Source: Anaerolineae bacterium (GTDB lineage Bacteria > Chloroflexota > Anaerolineae > Aggregatilineales > Phototrophicaceae). Taken from it: DNA of 34,473 bases. The stretch's first letter is position 1, and each line of letters opens with the position of its first letter. The stretch is from contig JAGWBD010000024.1 of NCBI GenBank assembly GCA_021296065.1, positions 1-34,473 of the forward strand, read 5' to 3'. The notes under the pieces were generated by a model. The model worked only from the letters and a program-made list of their open reading frames with translations. It was not told where the DNA came from and made no database searches. The translations under genes were made by a program, and so were the position numbers. Below, in pieces: positions 14,806 through 24,610 of this stretch.

Positions 14806-15600
14806 CTACCAGGCGACGAACACTACCCGGTCGTCCCTGTCAATGCGGTAGACGTAGGGCTTGTCAATCTGGTAGGGCGGCATGTCGTCGTAATAGGCGC
14901 TGACCTCAATCTGCTCTGAATCCGGCAGGTAGCGCACGACGACAGGCTTGTCGTTGGCGGGATGGGCCATGCTGGCCAGTTCACCGCCAGGGTGCCCGGC
15001 TTCGGCCAGCATGCCGATCTCCGGCACTGCGACGAGCGGCAAGCCCTCGCTGGCGGACACGACCCCCCAGAGCTCGAGGGCGCCGCCGGCGGGGCTCCGG
15101 TACATCGCCACGGGCGCGGCCGAGTGTTGATTGAGACGGTGGTCAATCACCAGCCTCCCACCCTGCCCGGCGACCGAAGGCGGGTACCAGTTGATGAGTT
15201 CATCCGGGAAAGGACAGGGGCCATGGCAGGCTGTCGAAGACGGGCCGTAGAGACTGTTCCGGTAGGCATCGATATCTGCGGGATAGGCATATACACCCGC
15301 TTGCGCCCAGGGCGTTGTGGGCGTCAGGCCTTCGATTGTGAAGTTAACACTGGTATTGGGGACAAACTCGCTTGACTGCCAAACGTTGGCGAAGCTGGTC
15401 CGAAAATAAACGAAGAACCCCCTCACGATGGAGAGGTCTGCCGGCTGGTCCCAGAACACTGTGTTGTAATTTCTCCAGTACACCCCGGTTACGACTGGCA
15501 GGTGCGGGCAATCTTCACACTGCGCGAGAACGGGCTGGATCGCCAGCAGGGAAAAGACGAACAGGCTCAGCGCTACGATCAGATGTTTGCTCACTATCAT
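14806..15600 (-). CDS. Secreted protein of unknown function
   Basis: A 264-residue protein with a clear N-terminal signal peptide (hydrophobic core VALSLFVFSLLA, cleavage likely after VLA and before QCEDC). The first mature half (VTGVYWRNYNTVFWDQP...FFVYFRTSF...FTIEGLTP) has the beta-strand rhythm of a fibronectin-III-like domain, but this is a weak impression. Cysteines at CEDC and TACHGPC may form disulphides. It is not a lipoprotein. A GGAGGT ribosome site lies only 2 nt before the ATG at 15600 but 8 nt before a GTG at codon 3 (15594), which may be the real start. It is divergent from the TIR-NACHT gene. No function can be assigned. Confidence 0.72.
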   Translation of the reverse strand: MIVSKHLIVALSLFVFSLLAIQPVLAQCEDCPHLPVVTGVYWRNYNTVFWDQPADLSIVRGFFVYFRTSFANVWQSSEFVPNTSVNFTIEGLTPTTPWAQAGVYAYPADIDAYRNSLYGPSSTACHGPCPFPDELINWYPPSVAGQGGRLVIDHRLNQHSAAPVAMYRSPAGGALELWGVVSASEGLPLVAVPEIGMLAEAGHPGGELASMAHPANDKPVVVRYLPDSEQIEVSAYYDDMPPYQIDKPYVYRIDRDDRVVFVAW

Positions 15601-15673
15601 GGACCTCCAATTGCAGACCGCGACACAAGGCCTTACTTGTGAGCGGGACGTGAACTGTACCGTGTACGTTAAC

Positions 15674-15679
15674 TATAAT
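15674..15679 (+). promoter_or_regulatory. TATAAT -10 box upstream of the TIR-NACHT gene
   Basis: A perfect TATAAT sits about 100 bp before the ATG at 15780, in the AT-richer part of the 179-bp divergent region. A -35 box is weak (GTGAAC at 15650, 18-nt spacer). Between them lies TGTAC-CG-TGTAC, a short direct repeat that could be a protein site. Confidence 0.4.
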
Positions 15680-15779
15680 TCTGACAATATGGAAGTGCGA
15701 GGCTATGCCCCCTGATTGACCTCTGTGACTGCTCGTGTTATATCTTGAGGGCAGCGAAGACGTCCCCGAGCGCTTTCAC

Positions 15780-18700
15780 ATGAGCCACGAGCAACTCCCT
15801 GCCGCTTCCGCCTGGACGGGCGAACCGGCGACCAATGCGCCCCCCAGGCAGGCCCGACAGGGCGGCGATCACGTCTTTATCAGTTATCGCAGTGACGACG
15901 GCGAGTTTGCGATGTTGCTGGCGGCGACCCTGCGCCGCGCCGGCATCCGGCTGTGGATGGACCGGCTCAACATTCTGCCGGGCGACGACTGGCGCAGCGT
16001 GTTGCAGGATGCCCTGCACAGCGCCGTCGCTGCCATTCCGGTGATCTCCCGTGGCTACGTGGCATCGCGTTACTGCCAGCGCGAACTCTCGCGCGCGGAC
16101 CGCATCGGCTGTCCGGTGGTCCCGGTGCTGCTGGAACACATTGAGGAAACGCAGTGGCCGATGGAGGTGGAGCGGGCGCAGTACTTCGACTTCAGCGACT
16201 GGCGTAGCAGCAACCGCTTCCGTCACAACGCGGAAAAGATGGTGGCCGTGTTGCGGCAACGCTTTGGCGATCGCGTCAGTTACCAGCCGGATGCCATCGA
16301 CACGGCGCTGACCGACCTGGCGGTCGACCTCTACACGCGGCGCGGCCTGCAGGAGTATCTGGAGCATGCCAGCCCGGTGGACCGGGTTATCAGCCAGGAC
16401 CAGCTGCGGCCCGAGCCGCCCGGCATCCGCGCCTGGATGGAGCAGGCCACCTGCGTCGTCATCGACCATTCCCCGGCGCTGGCCGAAGGTGCGCCCCTGG
16501 CCGGGCGCCGGTCCCGGCCGCAAACGCTGGCGCAGATCCGCGAACGCCACCCGCGCCTGGTGCTGGTCGGTGACGCGGGCAGCGGCAAGACCACAACCCT
16601 GCACAATCTGGCCCTGAACGACATTCATCACTGGCAGTTGCTGCGCAACGGTCCCCTGCCGCTGCTCATCGACCTCGTCGGCTGGGAAGACCGCATGACG
16701 CTGCCGGACCTGGTCCGTGCGCACTGGGACCTGCCCGGCGATCCTCTGCGCCTGCTGGCGCGGGGAGAGGTCGCGCTTTATCTGGACGGATTGAACGAGA
16801 TCTGCGGGCACCGCCATCACAAGGTTGGTTTGCTGCGCAAGTGGCTGGCCTCGGCCACGGCGCCGCAACAGGTCGTGATCACCTGCCGCGCGCAGGACTA
16901 TCGCTTTGACGTCAGCCTCGGGCTGCCGCTGGCGCAGTGCGATCCGCTGTCGGCGGAGAACATTCGCTTCTTCGTGCGCAGCTGGCTGGGGCCACAGGCC
17001 GCGCCCCTGCTGCTGGAAGGTCTGCTCGGCGAAACGGCTGCGCAGGCCGGCGGCGAGCTGCGGCCGCAGCGCCTGATGGCGCACAACGTGTTTCTGCTGG
17101 GGGCGCTTTGCCTGCTGCAAAAGAGCCGGCCTGGCGACGGGCCGGTGGAAAATCGTGGCGTGCTGATGCGGCGGGTCACGGCCGAAATGTGGCTGCGCCA
17201 GCCGGACGACAGCCTGTTCGCCCGCCTCAGGTTGCAGGACGTGGAGGCGGGACTGGGCGCGTTGGCCAACGCCATGCTGACCGGGGAGACGGGCGTCTAC
17301 GTTTCACTGCAAGAGGCGCTGGGTCACGTCGGTCGGCGCGATTTGCTGGAAGCCGCCCTGCGCGCCAACTTTCTGCAACGGCGCGGCGAGCGCCTGCGCT
17401 TCACCTGGCAGGCGCAAATGGAGTACTTCGCGGCGTTGACGCAGCGGGGTGGCGATTTGTGGCGCCTGGTGCGGCCACCGGTTGCGGGGGAGGGTGGCGA
17501 CCGGCAGCAGGACAGCCGCGAGTCGATGATCATCACGGCGGCCTGCCTCAGCGCGCGGCCGGAAGAGACGCTGCTGGGCATCAATCGCGTCAATCCCTTC
17601 CTGGCCCTGCGCTGCATCGCCAACGGCATCGACGTGCCGGAGCGCAGCGTCGAACCGATTGTCGGCAACCTGATCCGCGTGGCGCACAGCGCACAGCACG
17701 ACGCCCGCGTGGCGACGGCCAGCGCCCTGGCAGAAATCGACCTGGAGCTGGCGCTGCCCGTGCTGTTGGCGGCCATGCGCGAGGGAACGCCCGCTGTCCG
17801 GCGCGCCGCCGTGCTGGCGCTGTGGCAACTCGATGTGCCCCTGCTGCCGTCGCTGCAGGACAACTTGGCATCGTCAGGAGCGGCGCAGACGGACGCGACG
17901 CGGGTGGCTATTTATAATTTACGTGAGCGAGGCCTGCCGACGCTGTTGATGCTGCTGATGAACGAGGATGCGCGCTTGCGCCGGGGCGCCTGCCAGGGAC
18001 TGGCCTGGTTGCAGGACAATGCCGGCGTACCCGCCCTGATGCAGTTGCTGCACGACGGCGACGACCTGGTGTGCATTGAAGCCAGCGCGGCGCTGGGCAG
18101 ACTCGGCGACGCCATGGCCGCGCCGGCGCTGATCGCCAACCTGCGCCACGACAACTGGCGCGTCCGGCGGGCGGCGGCGTTGGCGTTGGCGACCCTGGGC
18201 GACGCGGCGTTGGCCAGCCTCTTGCCCGCGCTGGAGAGCGACGAGGCCAACGTACGGCGTCTGGCCAGCGCAGCGCTGTCGCGCATTGAAGCGCCGGAAG
18301 CGGAAGCGGCCCTGCGTCGCATGCGGCGCGATGCCGACGACGCGGTGCGCAAGACGGCGCGCGAAGCCCTGCGCGCGCGGCAAGAGGCCCGGCCCGACCT
18401 GGCACCGGCGCAAGCGGCTGTGGCAGGGCAGGCGTCCGCCAGGCCGGCGCCCGATGCACTGGACTCGCTGCTTGCCCGCTTGCGTCACAGCGCCTGGGGC
18501 GAGCGCGAGGAAGCCGCGCGCAGTCTGGCTGCATGGGCGCAGCACTTTCGCGGCAGGCGCAACGGGCACATTGTGGCGCGCCTCTGCGAGGTCTTGCGCG
18601 AACCAGACTGGATGCTGCGCTGGGCGGCGGTGGAAGCGTTGGCGGCGCTGGGCAACCCGGCCGCCGGCGATGACCTGGCGCCGCTGCTGCAGGATGAGAA

Positions 18701-19160
18701 CCAGCCGCTGCGCATCGCCGCCCTGCGCGCCCTGCTGGAGTGCGGCGATCCCGGCGCGGCGCGCCATCTCCTGCCCCTGACGCGCGATCCCGATGCCCTG
18801 CTGCGCGAGGCCGTGGCCGAGGCGCTGGGACGCCTGGTGCATCCGGCGGGCATTCGCGCGCTGGGTACGCTCTGCAACGACGGCGAGGCGCTGGTGCGCC
18901 TGGCGGCCGTGGTGGCCCTTGGCGAGGCCGGGCGACGAGAGGGCGAGCCCTACGCCATCGCGGCCCTGCAGGACAGCGACGCGACCGTACGCTGGTATGC
19001 CGTGGCGACGCTGGAGCGCATCGGCACACGACGCTGTGTGCCAGCCTTGCGCGCCCTGTCAAATGAGCACAGTCACCCGCACTGGGAACCGCGCGAGACC
19101 GGTGAACTGGCCCGTCATGTTCTGCAACAACTGGGTGCGGAGCCCGGGCCCGTCTCGTGA
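15780..19160 (+). CDS. TIR-NACHT-HEAT repeat protein (NLR-like STAND ATPase)
   Basis: A protein of about 1,126 residues. Numbered from the ATG at 15780: a TIR domain at 30-160 with HVFISYRSDDGEFA and Glu102 in SRYCQREL, the position of the NADase glutamate; a NACHT ATPase from about 255 with Walker A GDAGSGKT at 264-271 and Walker B LYLDGLNEI near 335; a winged-helix end with RFTWQAQMEYFAAL; and about 480 residues of HEAT repeats (for example DDLVCIEASAALGRLGD, NWRVRRAAALALATLGD). Bacterial NACHT proteins of this plan act in antiphage defence: the repeats sense a trigger, the NACHT oligomerises and the TIR depletes NAD+. The in-frame GTG at 15735 would add 15 residues. Its TGA overlaps the GTG start of a second TIR gene. 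Ligand and phage target are unknown. Confidence 0.93.
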   Translation: MSHEQLPAASAWTGEPATNAPPRQARQGGDHVFISYRSDDGEFAMLLAATLRRAGIRLWMDRLNILPGDDWRSVLQDALHSAVAAIPVISRGYVASRYCQRELSRADRIGCPVVPVLLEHIEETQWPMEVERAQYFDFSDWRSSNRFRHNAEKMVAVLRQRFGDRVSYQPDAIDTALTDLAVDLYTRRGLQEYLEHASPVDRVISQDQLRPEPPGIRAWMEQATCVVIDHSPALAEGAPLAGRRSRPQTLAQIRERHPRLVLVGDAGSGKTTTLHNLALNDIHHWQLLRNGPLPLLIDLVGWEDRMTLPDLVRAHWDLPGDPLRLLARGEVALYLDGLNEICGHRHHKVGLLRKWLASATAPQQVVITCRAQDYRFDVSLGLPLAQCDPLSAENIRFFVRSWLGPQAAPLLLEGLLGETAAQAGGELRPQRLMAHNVFLLGALCLLQKSRPGDGPVENRGVLMRRVTAEMWLRQPDDSLFARLRLQDVEAGLGALANAMLTGETGVYVSLQEALGHVGRRDLLEAALRANFLQRRGERLRFTWQAQMEYFAALTQRGGDLWRLVRPPVAGEGGDRQQDSRESMIITAACLSARPEETLLGINRVNPFLALRCIANGIDVPERSVEPIVGNLIRVAHSAQHDARVATASALAEIDLELALPVLLAAMREGTPAVRRAAVLALWQLDVPLLPSLQDNLASSGAAQTDATRVAIYNLRERGLPTLLMLLMNEDARLRRGACQGLAWLQDNAGVPALMQLLHDGDDLVCIEASAALGRLGDAMAAPALIANLRHDNWRVRRAAALALATLGDAALASLLPALESDEANVRRLASAALSRIEAPEAEAALRRMRRDADDAVRKTAREALRARQEARPDLAPAQAAVAGQASARPAPDALDSLLARLRHSAWGEREEAARSLAAWAQHFRGRRNGHIVARLCEVLREPDWMLRWAAVEALAALGNPAAGDDLAPLLQDENQPLRIAALRALLECGDPGAARHLLPLTRDPDALLREAVAEALGRLVHPAGIRALGTLCNDGEALVRLAAVVALGEAGRREGEPYAIAALQDSDATVRWYAVATLERIGTRRCVPALRALSNEHSHPHWEPRETGELARHVLQQLGAEPGPVS

Positions 19161-19610
19161 AACTCTTCGTCAGTTACGCCCGCGTGGACAAGCCCTATTG
19201 CGTACAGATCGTGCGCGCCCTGACCGGCCACGACATCTGGTACGACCAGCGGCTCTACGCCGGCACCAACTGGTGGCACGAGATTTACCGGCGTCTGGAG
19301 TGGTGCGAGGGCTTTCTCTGGTTGCTGTCACCGGAGTCGGTCCGCTCGACAGCCTGCCTGCGCGAGTTCAACCTGGCCCTCAGTCTGGGGCGCATCGTCA
19401 TTCCCCTGCTGATTCACCCGGAGACCGAAGTACCGCAGGCGCTGAAGGACATTCATCACGTGGATTTCAGCCGTGGCCTGCAGCAGGATGCCCTGGATAC
19501 GCTGCTGCGCTCGATAGAGGCGGCGGAACACAAGGTCATTCAGCCCCCGGCCAGCGGGCCGCGCAGTGTTGACATCGACGACGCGCCGGTGAAGGACCTG
19601 GAGCAGAGCA

Positions 19611-20837
<1,227 letters not shown>

Positions 20838-20953
20838 TCGCTCGCGAGGCCCGCTGCCCTGAAGTTCAGCCCTGCACGCCGCGGCCTGCCAGCGGCGCTT
20901 GTGGCCGCGGCGGGTTACAATCCCTGCGCGGCGGGGAGCATGTGGAGAGCAAA

Positions 20954-21799
20954 ATGGATACGCGTTGTCTGGACTTTATGTTGGGCGAGGCCGAGCGCGA
21001 GGCCTTTGAACGGGATGGCTTTTTCATTGTGAAAAACGCCCTGACGCCGGAACAACTGGAGCGGGCCGTGGCGGCCTTCGACCGCCTTGTAGACGAGCGG
21101 CGTGAGGAGCAGCAACTGGGCCAGGGCGAGCGCGTCGCTGTGTTCGACTTTGCGGGGCGCGACGAGGCCCTGCTGGAGCTGGTCGACCTGCCGAATACCT
21201 TCGCCCGCGTCTTTGGCCTGCTGGGCTGGAATATCCAGCTTTACCATTCGCACCTCAACCTCTCTCCGCCCGAGCCGGACAGGGACCACGGTCTCGGCTG
21301 GCACCAGGACAGCGGGCGACTCAATCTGGAGCTGGAGACCGACCCGCAGCCGCGCATTTCGTTGAAAGTTGGCTTCTTCCTGACGGACTGCTCGCAGCCG
21401 GGGCGCGGCAATTTCTACGTCCTGCCGGGCAGCCAGTTGCAGAAGACCATGGTCTTTCCCGGTGGCAATCGGCGCTGCGAACTGCCCGGCGGCGTGCCGG
21501 TGCTGGTGCCGGCGGGCTCGGCGGTGTTCTTTGACCGGCGCCTGTGGCACTCGTCCAGCGCGAATCACTGGCACAGCCCGCGCAAGGTGCTGTTCTATGG
21601 CTACAGCTATCGCTGGCTGCGGCCGCGCGACGAGGTCACGCTCGACCAGCGCCTGAACGGCCGCATGGACCCGATCCGCCAGCAACTCTTCGGCGCGTCG
21701 CCGACGGGCAACTACGGCTACACCTCACCCGCAGAGGTGGACGTGCCGCTGAAAAGCTGGATCGAGACCAACGTCGGCGCGGAGGCCGTGGCCGTCTGA
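20954..21799 (+). CDS. Phytanoyl-CoA dioxygenase (PhyH) family protein, copy 1
   Basis: A 281-residue Fe(II)/2-oxoglutarate-dependent oxygenase. The iron triad is visible: His117 and Asp119 in GWHQDSGR, and the distal His199 in LWHSSSAN. The N-terminal FERDGFFIVKNALTPEQLERA helix is typical. The ATG at 20954 follows GGAGAG and is preferred to the frame opening at 20651, which overlaps the FGE gene and reads as arginine-rich noise. A TACAAT -10-like box lies at 20916. It is convergent with the PdxA-like gene, 16 bp apart. PhyH enzymes hydroxylate diverse small molecules; the substrate is unknown. Confidence 0.92.
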   Translation: MDTRCLDFMLGEAEREAFERDGFFIVKNALTPEQLERAVAAFDRLVDERREEQQLGQGERVAVFDFAGRDEALLELVDLPNTFARVFGLLGWNIQLYHSHLNLSPPEPDRDHGLGWHQDSGRLNLELETDPQPRISLKVGFFLTDCSQPGRGNFYVLPGSQLQKTMVFPGGNRRCELPGGVPVLVPAGSAVFFDRRLWHSSSANHWHSPRKVLFYGYSYRWLRPRDEVTLDQRLNGRMDPIRQQLFGASPTGNYGYTSPAEVDVPLKSWIETNVGAEAVAV

Positions 21800-21815
21800 C
21801 GCTGCCTGTCAGTCC

Positions 21816-22808
21816 TTACTGCCTTGCCAGACGGATAGCATATTCGAGCGCGGCGCGCAGGCTGCCCGGGTCGGCGATGCCCTGACCGGCAATGTCGAAG
21901 GCCGTGCCATGGGCCGTGGTGGCACCGATGACCGGCAGACCCAGCCACAGGGTCGCGATATTCGAGCGCGCCAGCAACTTGCGGGCGATATTCATCTGGT
22001 CGTGGTACATGCAGACCACACCGTCGAAGTCGCCATCCAGCGCCCGCTTGAAGACGATGTCGGCCGGGACCGGCCCGCTGACATCAATATCGAGGGCCTG
22101 GGCGTCGCTGATGGCCGGCGCGATGACGTCGATTTCTTCCCTGCCAAAGAGCCCGCCTTCGCCGCCGTGCGGGTTCAGCGCGGCACAGGCGATCCGCGGC
22201 GCCGCATGGCCCAGCCGACGCAGCACCTGGTGCAGGTGCTCAATGTGGCGGCGCACCCGCTCGCGCGTGATATGGTGGACGATATCGGCGAAGGGGATGT
22301 GCTCGGTGACGGCGACCGCCTTCACGGGCCCGGTTGCGGCCAGAATGAAAGGCTCGTCACTACCGGTGATCTCGCCGAGAAACTGCAACTCGTCATAGTG
22401 GTCGTAACCGGCGGCGCGGAAGGACTCCTTGTTCATCGGCGCCATCACGACGCCGCCGACGCTGCCCTGCAAGGCGAGTTGGTAAGCCAGTTCGAGGTAG
22501 CGCGCCGCCGCCTCGCCGAGCACAGGATGGACCCCAGGCGACGGCAATGGAACAGGGACGTGGCCGGGCGGATTCAGCACGTCGACCTGGCCCGCCGCGA
22601 AAGCGGCTTCGTCGAGTTTCTCAATCGCCTGAAACTGCAGCGCAACGCCGAGGCTGTCGGCGGTAGCGCGCATGACCTGCAGGTCGCCGATGACGAATGG
22701 CCGGCAACGCCCCCGCCAGCCGTCTTCGGCCAGCACCTTTACGATGAGTTCGGGGCCGATGCCGGCGGGGTCGCCCATGACGATTGCAATGACCGGACCT
22801 GCGCTCAT
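21816..22808 (-). CDS. pdxA: 4-hydroxythreonine-4-phosphate dehydrogenase family protein (PdxA-like)
   Basis: A 330-residue metal- and NAD-dependent dehydrogenase. MGDPAGIGPELIVK at the N-terminus, MAPMNKESFRAAGYDHYDE, LNPHGGEGGLFGREE, and VCMYHDQ.NIARKLL are the PdxA signatures, with histidines in HYDE, NPHGGEGG and YHDQ as likely metal ligands. PdxA makes the 3-carbon precursor for pyridoxal phosphate. The GHTE motif of housekeeping PdxA is replaced by DHYDE, so this may be a PdxA2-type enzyme that oxidises 4-phosphothreonate or 4-phosphoerythronate during sugar-acid breakdown. That would fit the catabolic setting; no DUF1537 kinase is nearby. A GGAG ribosome site precedes the ATG. Confidence 0.9.
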   Translation of the reverse strand: MSAGPVIAIVMGDPAGIGPELIVKVLAEDGWRGRCRPFVIGDLQVMRATADSLGVALQFQAIEKLDEAAFAAGQVDVLNPPGHVPVPLPSPGVHPVLGEAAARYLELAYQLALQGSVGGVVMAPMNKESFRAAGYDHYDELQFLGEITGSDEPFILAATGPVKAVAVTEHIPFADIVHHITRERVRRHIEHLHQVLRRLGHAAPRIACAALNPHGGEGGLFGREEIDVIAPAISDAQALDIDVSGPVPADIVFKRALDGDFDGVVCMYHDQMNIARKLLARSNIATLWLGLPVIGATTAHGTAFDIAGQGIADPGSLRAALEYAIRLARQ

Positions 22809-22884
22809 GGTCGCTCCTGCGCGCCTGACAGCGATGCCATCGTAACAGAATCATCGGCGGGCTACCTGGCCGGACGAGTCGGCG

Positions 22885-22905
22885 TATAAAATTGAAACCG
22901 GTTTC
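22885..22905. promoter_or_regulatory. LacI-family-like operator next to a -10-like box
   Basis: GAAACCGGTTTC (22894-22905) is a perfect 12-bp palindrome with the central CG typical of LacI/GalR-family operators. It begins 3 bp after TATAAA (22885-22890) in the divergent region between the PdxA-like gene (start 22808) and the acyl-CoA synthetase gene (start 22990). This position could repress transcription. The regulator gene is not in the window. Confidence 0.5.
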
Positions 22906-22989
22906 GCGCTCAGCGGGCCGGGTCCCGCCAGAGCGTGGGAGCATGGCCGGCAAGGTTAAGATGCAGGTCGGCGCGGAGGTCGTCGCCCG

Positions 22990-24504
22990 ATGACGCCAAT
23001 GTTTCTCGACAGGCTGCGGCAGCACTGTTTGTCGCAGCCGGACAAGGTCGCCATTGAGCTGCTGCGCGAAGATGGCGCGCGGTCGCTGCGCTATGGCGAG
23101 CTCGAGAACCAGGTGCAGCGCTGCATGGCCTGGTTGTTGGCTTTGGGTCTGCGGCCCGGTGACTGCGCCGCGACTCAGTTGCCGACCGGCCTGGCCTTTG
23201 TACAGCTGCACCTGGCGATCTGTCGCCTGGGCGCGTTGCATTTGCCGCTCAATCCGGCCTTTCCGGCAGCGGAACTGCGTTACTTCCTGAGCGATTCCGT
23301 CGCAACCCTGTTTTTCCATGCGGGGGGCGAGCGGGGCGCGGCAGCAATCGTGCAAGCCACGCCCGGCCTGCGCTGCATCGCCCTGCGCGACGACGAGTCA
23401 TTCACGCGGCAGATCAAGGGATTCGCGCCCGTCGCGCCGCCCACGCCGCGGGGCCCGCAGCAGCTGGCCATGATGCTCTACACCAGCGGCACGACCAGTC
23501 GGCCCAAAGGCGCGCGCATCACCCATGGCAACCTGACGGCCAACATCGAGGCCCTGCACGAGGCCTGGGGCTGGCGCCAGGATGACGTGTTGCTGCACGT
23601 GTTGCCGCTCTTCCATGTGCACGGCCTGACGGTGGCCCTGCACGGCGCGCTGCGCGCCGGCGCCACGGCCGTCCTGTTGCCGCGCTTCGACGCCGGGCGG
23701 GTGCTGGACCTGCTGCAGTCGCGGCGTTTTTCGGTCTTCATGGGCGTGCCGACCATTCACCGCCGCCTCTACCGGGCCGCTGCTGGCGGCGACCACGACT
23801 TGCGCCACATGCGCCTGATGACCTCCGGCTCGGACCGTTTGCCGGACGACCTGTTTGAGGGCGTGCAACAACGCTTCGGGGTGACCCTGCTGGAGCGCTA
23901 TGGCATGACCGAGACCGGCATGAACCTCTCGAACCCCTTGCATGGCGAACGGCGGCGGGGATCGGTGGGCTTGCCGCTGCCAGGGGTTGAGGCGCGCGTC
24001 GTGGAGCGGCTGACGGAGCAGCCGCTGCCCGACAACGTGGTGGGCGAACTGCAGATCCGCGGGCCGCACGTCTGCGCCGGCTACCACAACCGGCCGGAGC
24101 AAACGGCGGTGGCCTTCACGGCGGACGGTTGGCTGCGCACGGGCGACCTGGCGCAGCGCGCGCCGGACGGCTACTTCACGCTGCAGGGGCGGGCGAAGGA
24201 CCTGATTATCAGTGGCGGGATGAACGTCTACCCGCCGGAGGTGGAGCGCGCCTTGCTGGAACACCCGCAGGTCCGGGCGGCGGCGGTCATCGGCTGCCCG
24301 GACGAGGAATGGGGCGAGCGGGTCGTCGCCCTGGTCCTGCCCGAGGCCGGCGCGGCCCTGGATGAAGCGGCGCTGGAGGCCTGGTGCCGCGCGCGTCTGG
24401 CGCCCTACAAGCTGCCGCGCGCCTGGCATCTGGTGGACTCACTGCCGCAGAACGCGCTGGGCAAAGTGCGCAAGGCTGTGCTGCGAGAGCAGTATTGCGG
24501 CTAG
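22990..24504 (+). CDS. Acyl-CoA synthetase (AMP-forming), malonyl-CoA synthetase-like
   Basis: A 504-residue adenylate-forming enzyme that activates a carboxylate to its CoA thioester through an acyl-AMP. The P-loop-like motif YTSGTTSRPKGA is at about 164-175, the ERYGMTETGMN motif near 304, GWLRTGDLA near 385 and GGMNVYPPEVE (A8 hinge) near 412; LPQNALGKVRK holds the catalytic lysine at the C-terminus. The short length and the ERYGMTET and LGKVRK wording resemble MatB, malonyl/methylmalonyl-CoA synthetase, but the acid substrate is not proven. It probably begins an operon with PEP carboxylase, MurQ and an Ldh2-type enzyme, though ppc has its own promoter-like element. Confidence 0.88.
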   Translation: MTPMFLDRLRQHCLSQPDKVAIELLREDGARSLRYGELENQVQRCMAWLLALGLRPGDCAATQLPTGLAFVQLHLAICRLGALHLPLNPAFPAAELRYFLSDSVATLFFHAGGERGAAAIVQATPGLRCIALRDDESFTRQIKGFAPVAPPTPRGPQQLAMMLYTSGTTSRPKGARITHGNLTANIEALHEAWGWRQDDVLLHVLPLFHVHGLTVALHGALRAGATAVLLPRFDAGRVLDLLQSRRFSVFMGVPTIHRRLYRAAAGGDHDLRHMRLMTSGSDRLPDDLFEGVQQRFGVTLLERYGMTETGMNLSNPLHGERRRGSVGLPLPGVEARVVERLTEQPLPDNVVGELQIRGPHVCAGYHNRPEQTAVAFTADGWLRTGDLAQRAPDGYFTLQGRAKDLIISGGMNVYPPEVERALLEHPQVRAAAVIGCPDEEWGERVVALVLPEAGAALDEAALEAWCRARLAPYKLPRAWHLVDSLPQNALGKVRKAVLREQYCG

Positions 24505-24534
24505 CCCGCATCGCCACTCTACCTGGCCCGACGC

Positions 24535-24563
24535 TTGCGACCGGTCGGGCCTGCCGCGATAAT
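24535..24563 (+). promoter_or_regulatory. Predicted sigma70-type promoter of ppc
   Basis: TTGCGA and GATAAT are separated by exactly 17 nt, starting 30 bp after the acyl-CoA synthetase stop. Transcription would start near 24570, with a 40-nt leader that holds a small CCCGC/GCGGG hairpin and a GGAG ribosome site before the ATG at 24611. Confidence 0.5.
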
Positions 24564-24610
24564 GACCGCGACAGCCATTGCATGCCCGCGTGTTGCGGGA
24601 CAGGAGACAC

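Noticed and set aside
15738-17120. A 460-codon minus-strand frame opposite the TIR-NACHT gene
   Set aside because: The plus strand carries clear TIR and NACHT motifs; the antisense product has none.
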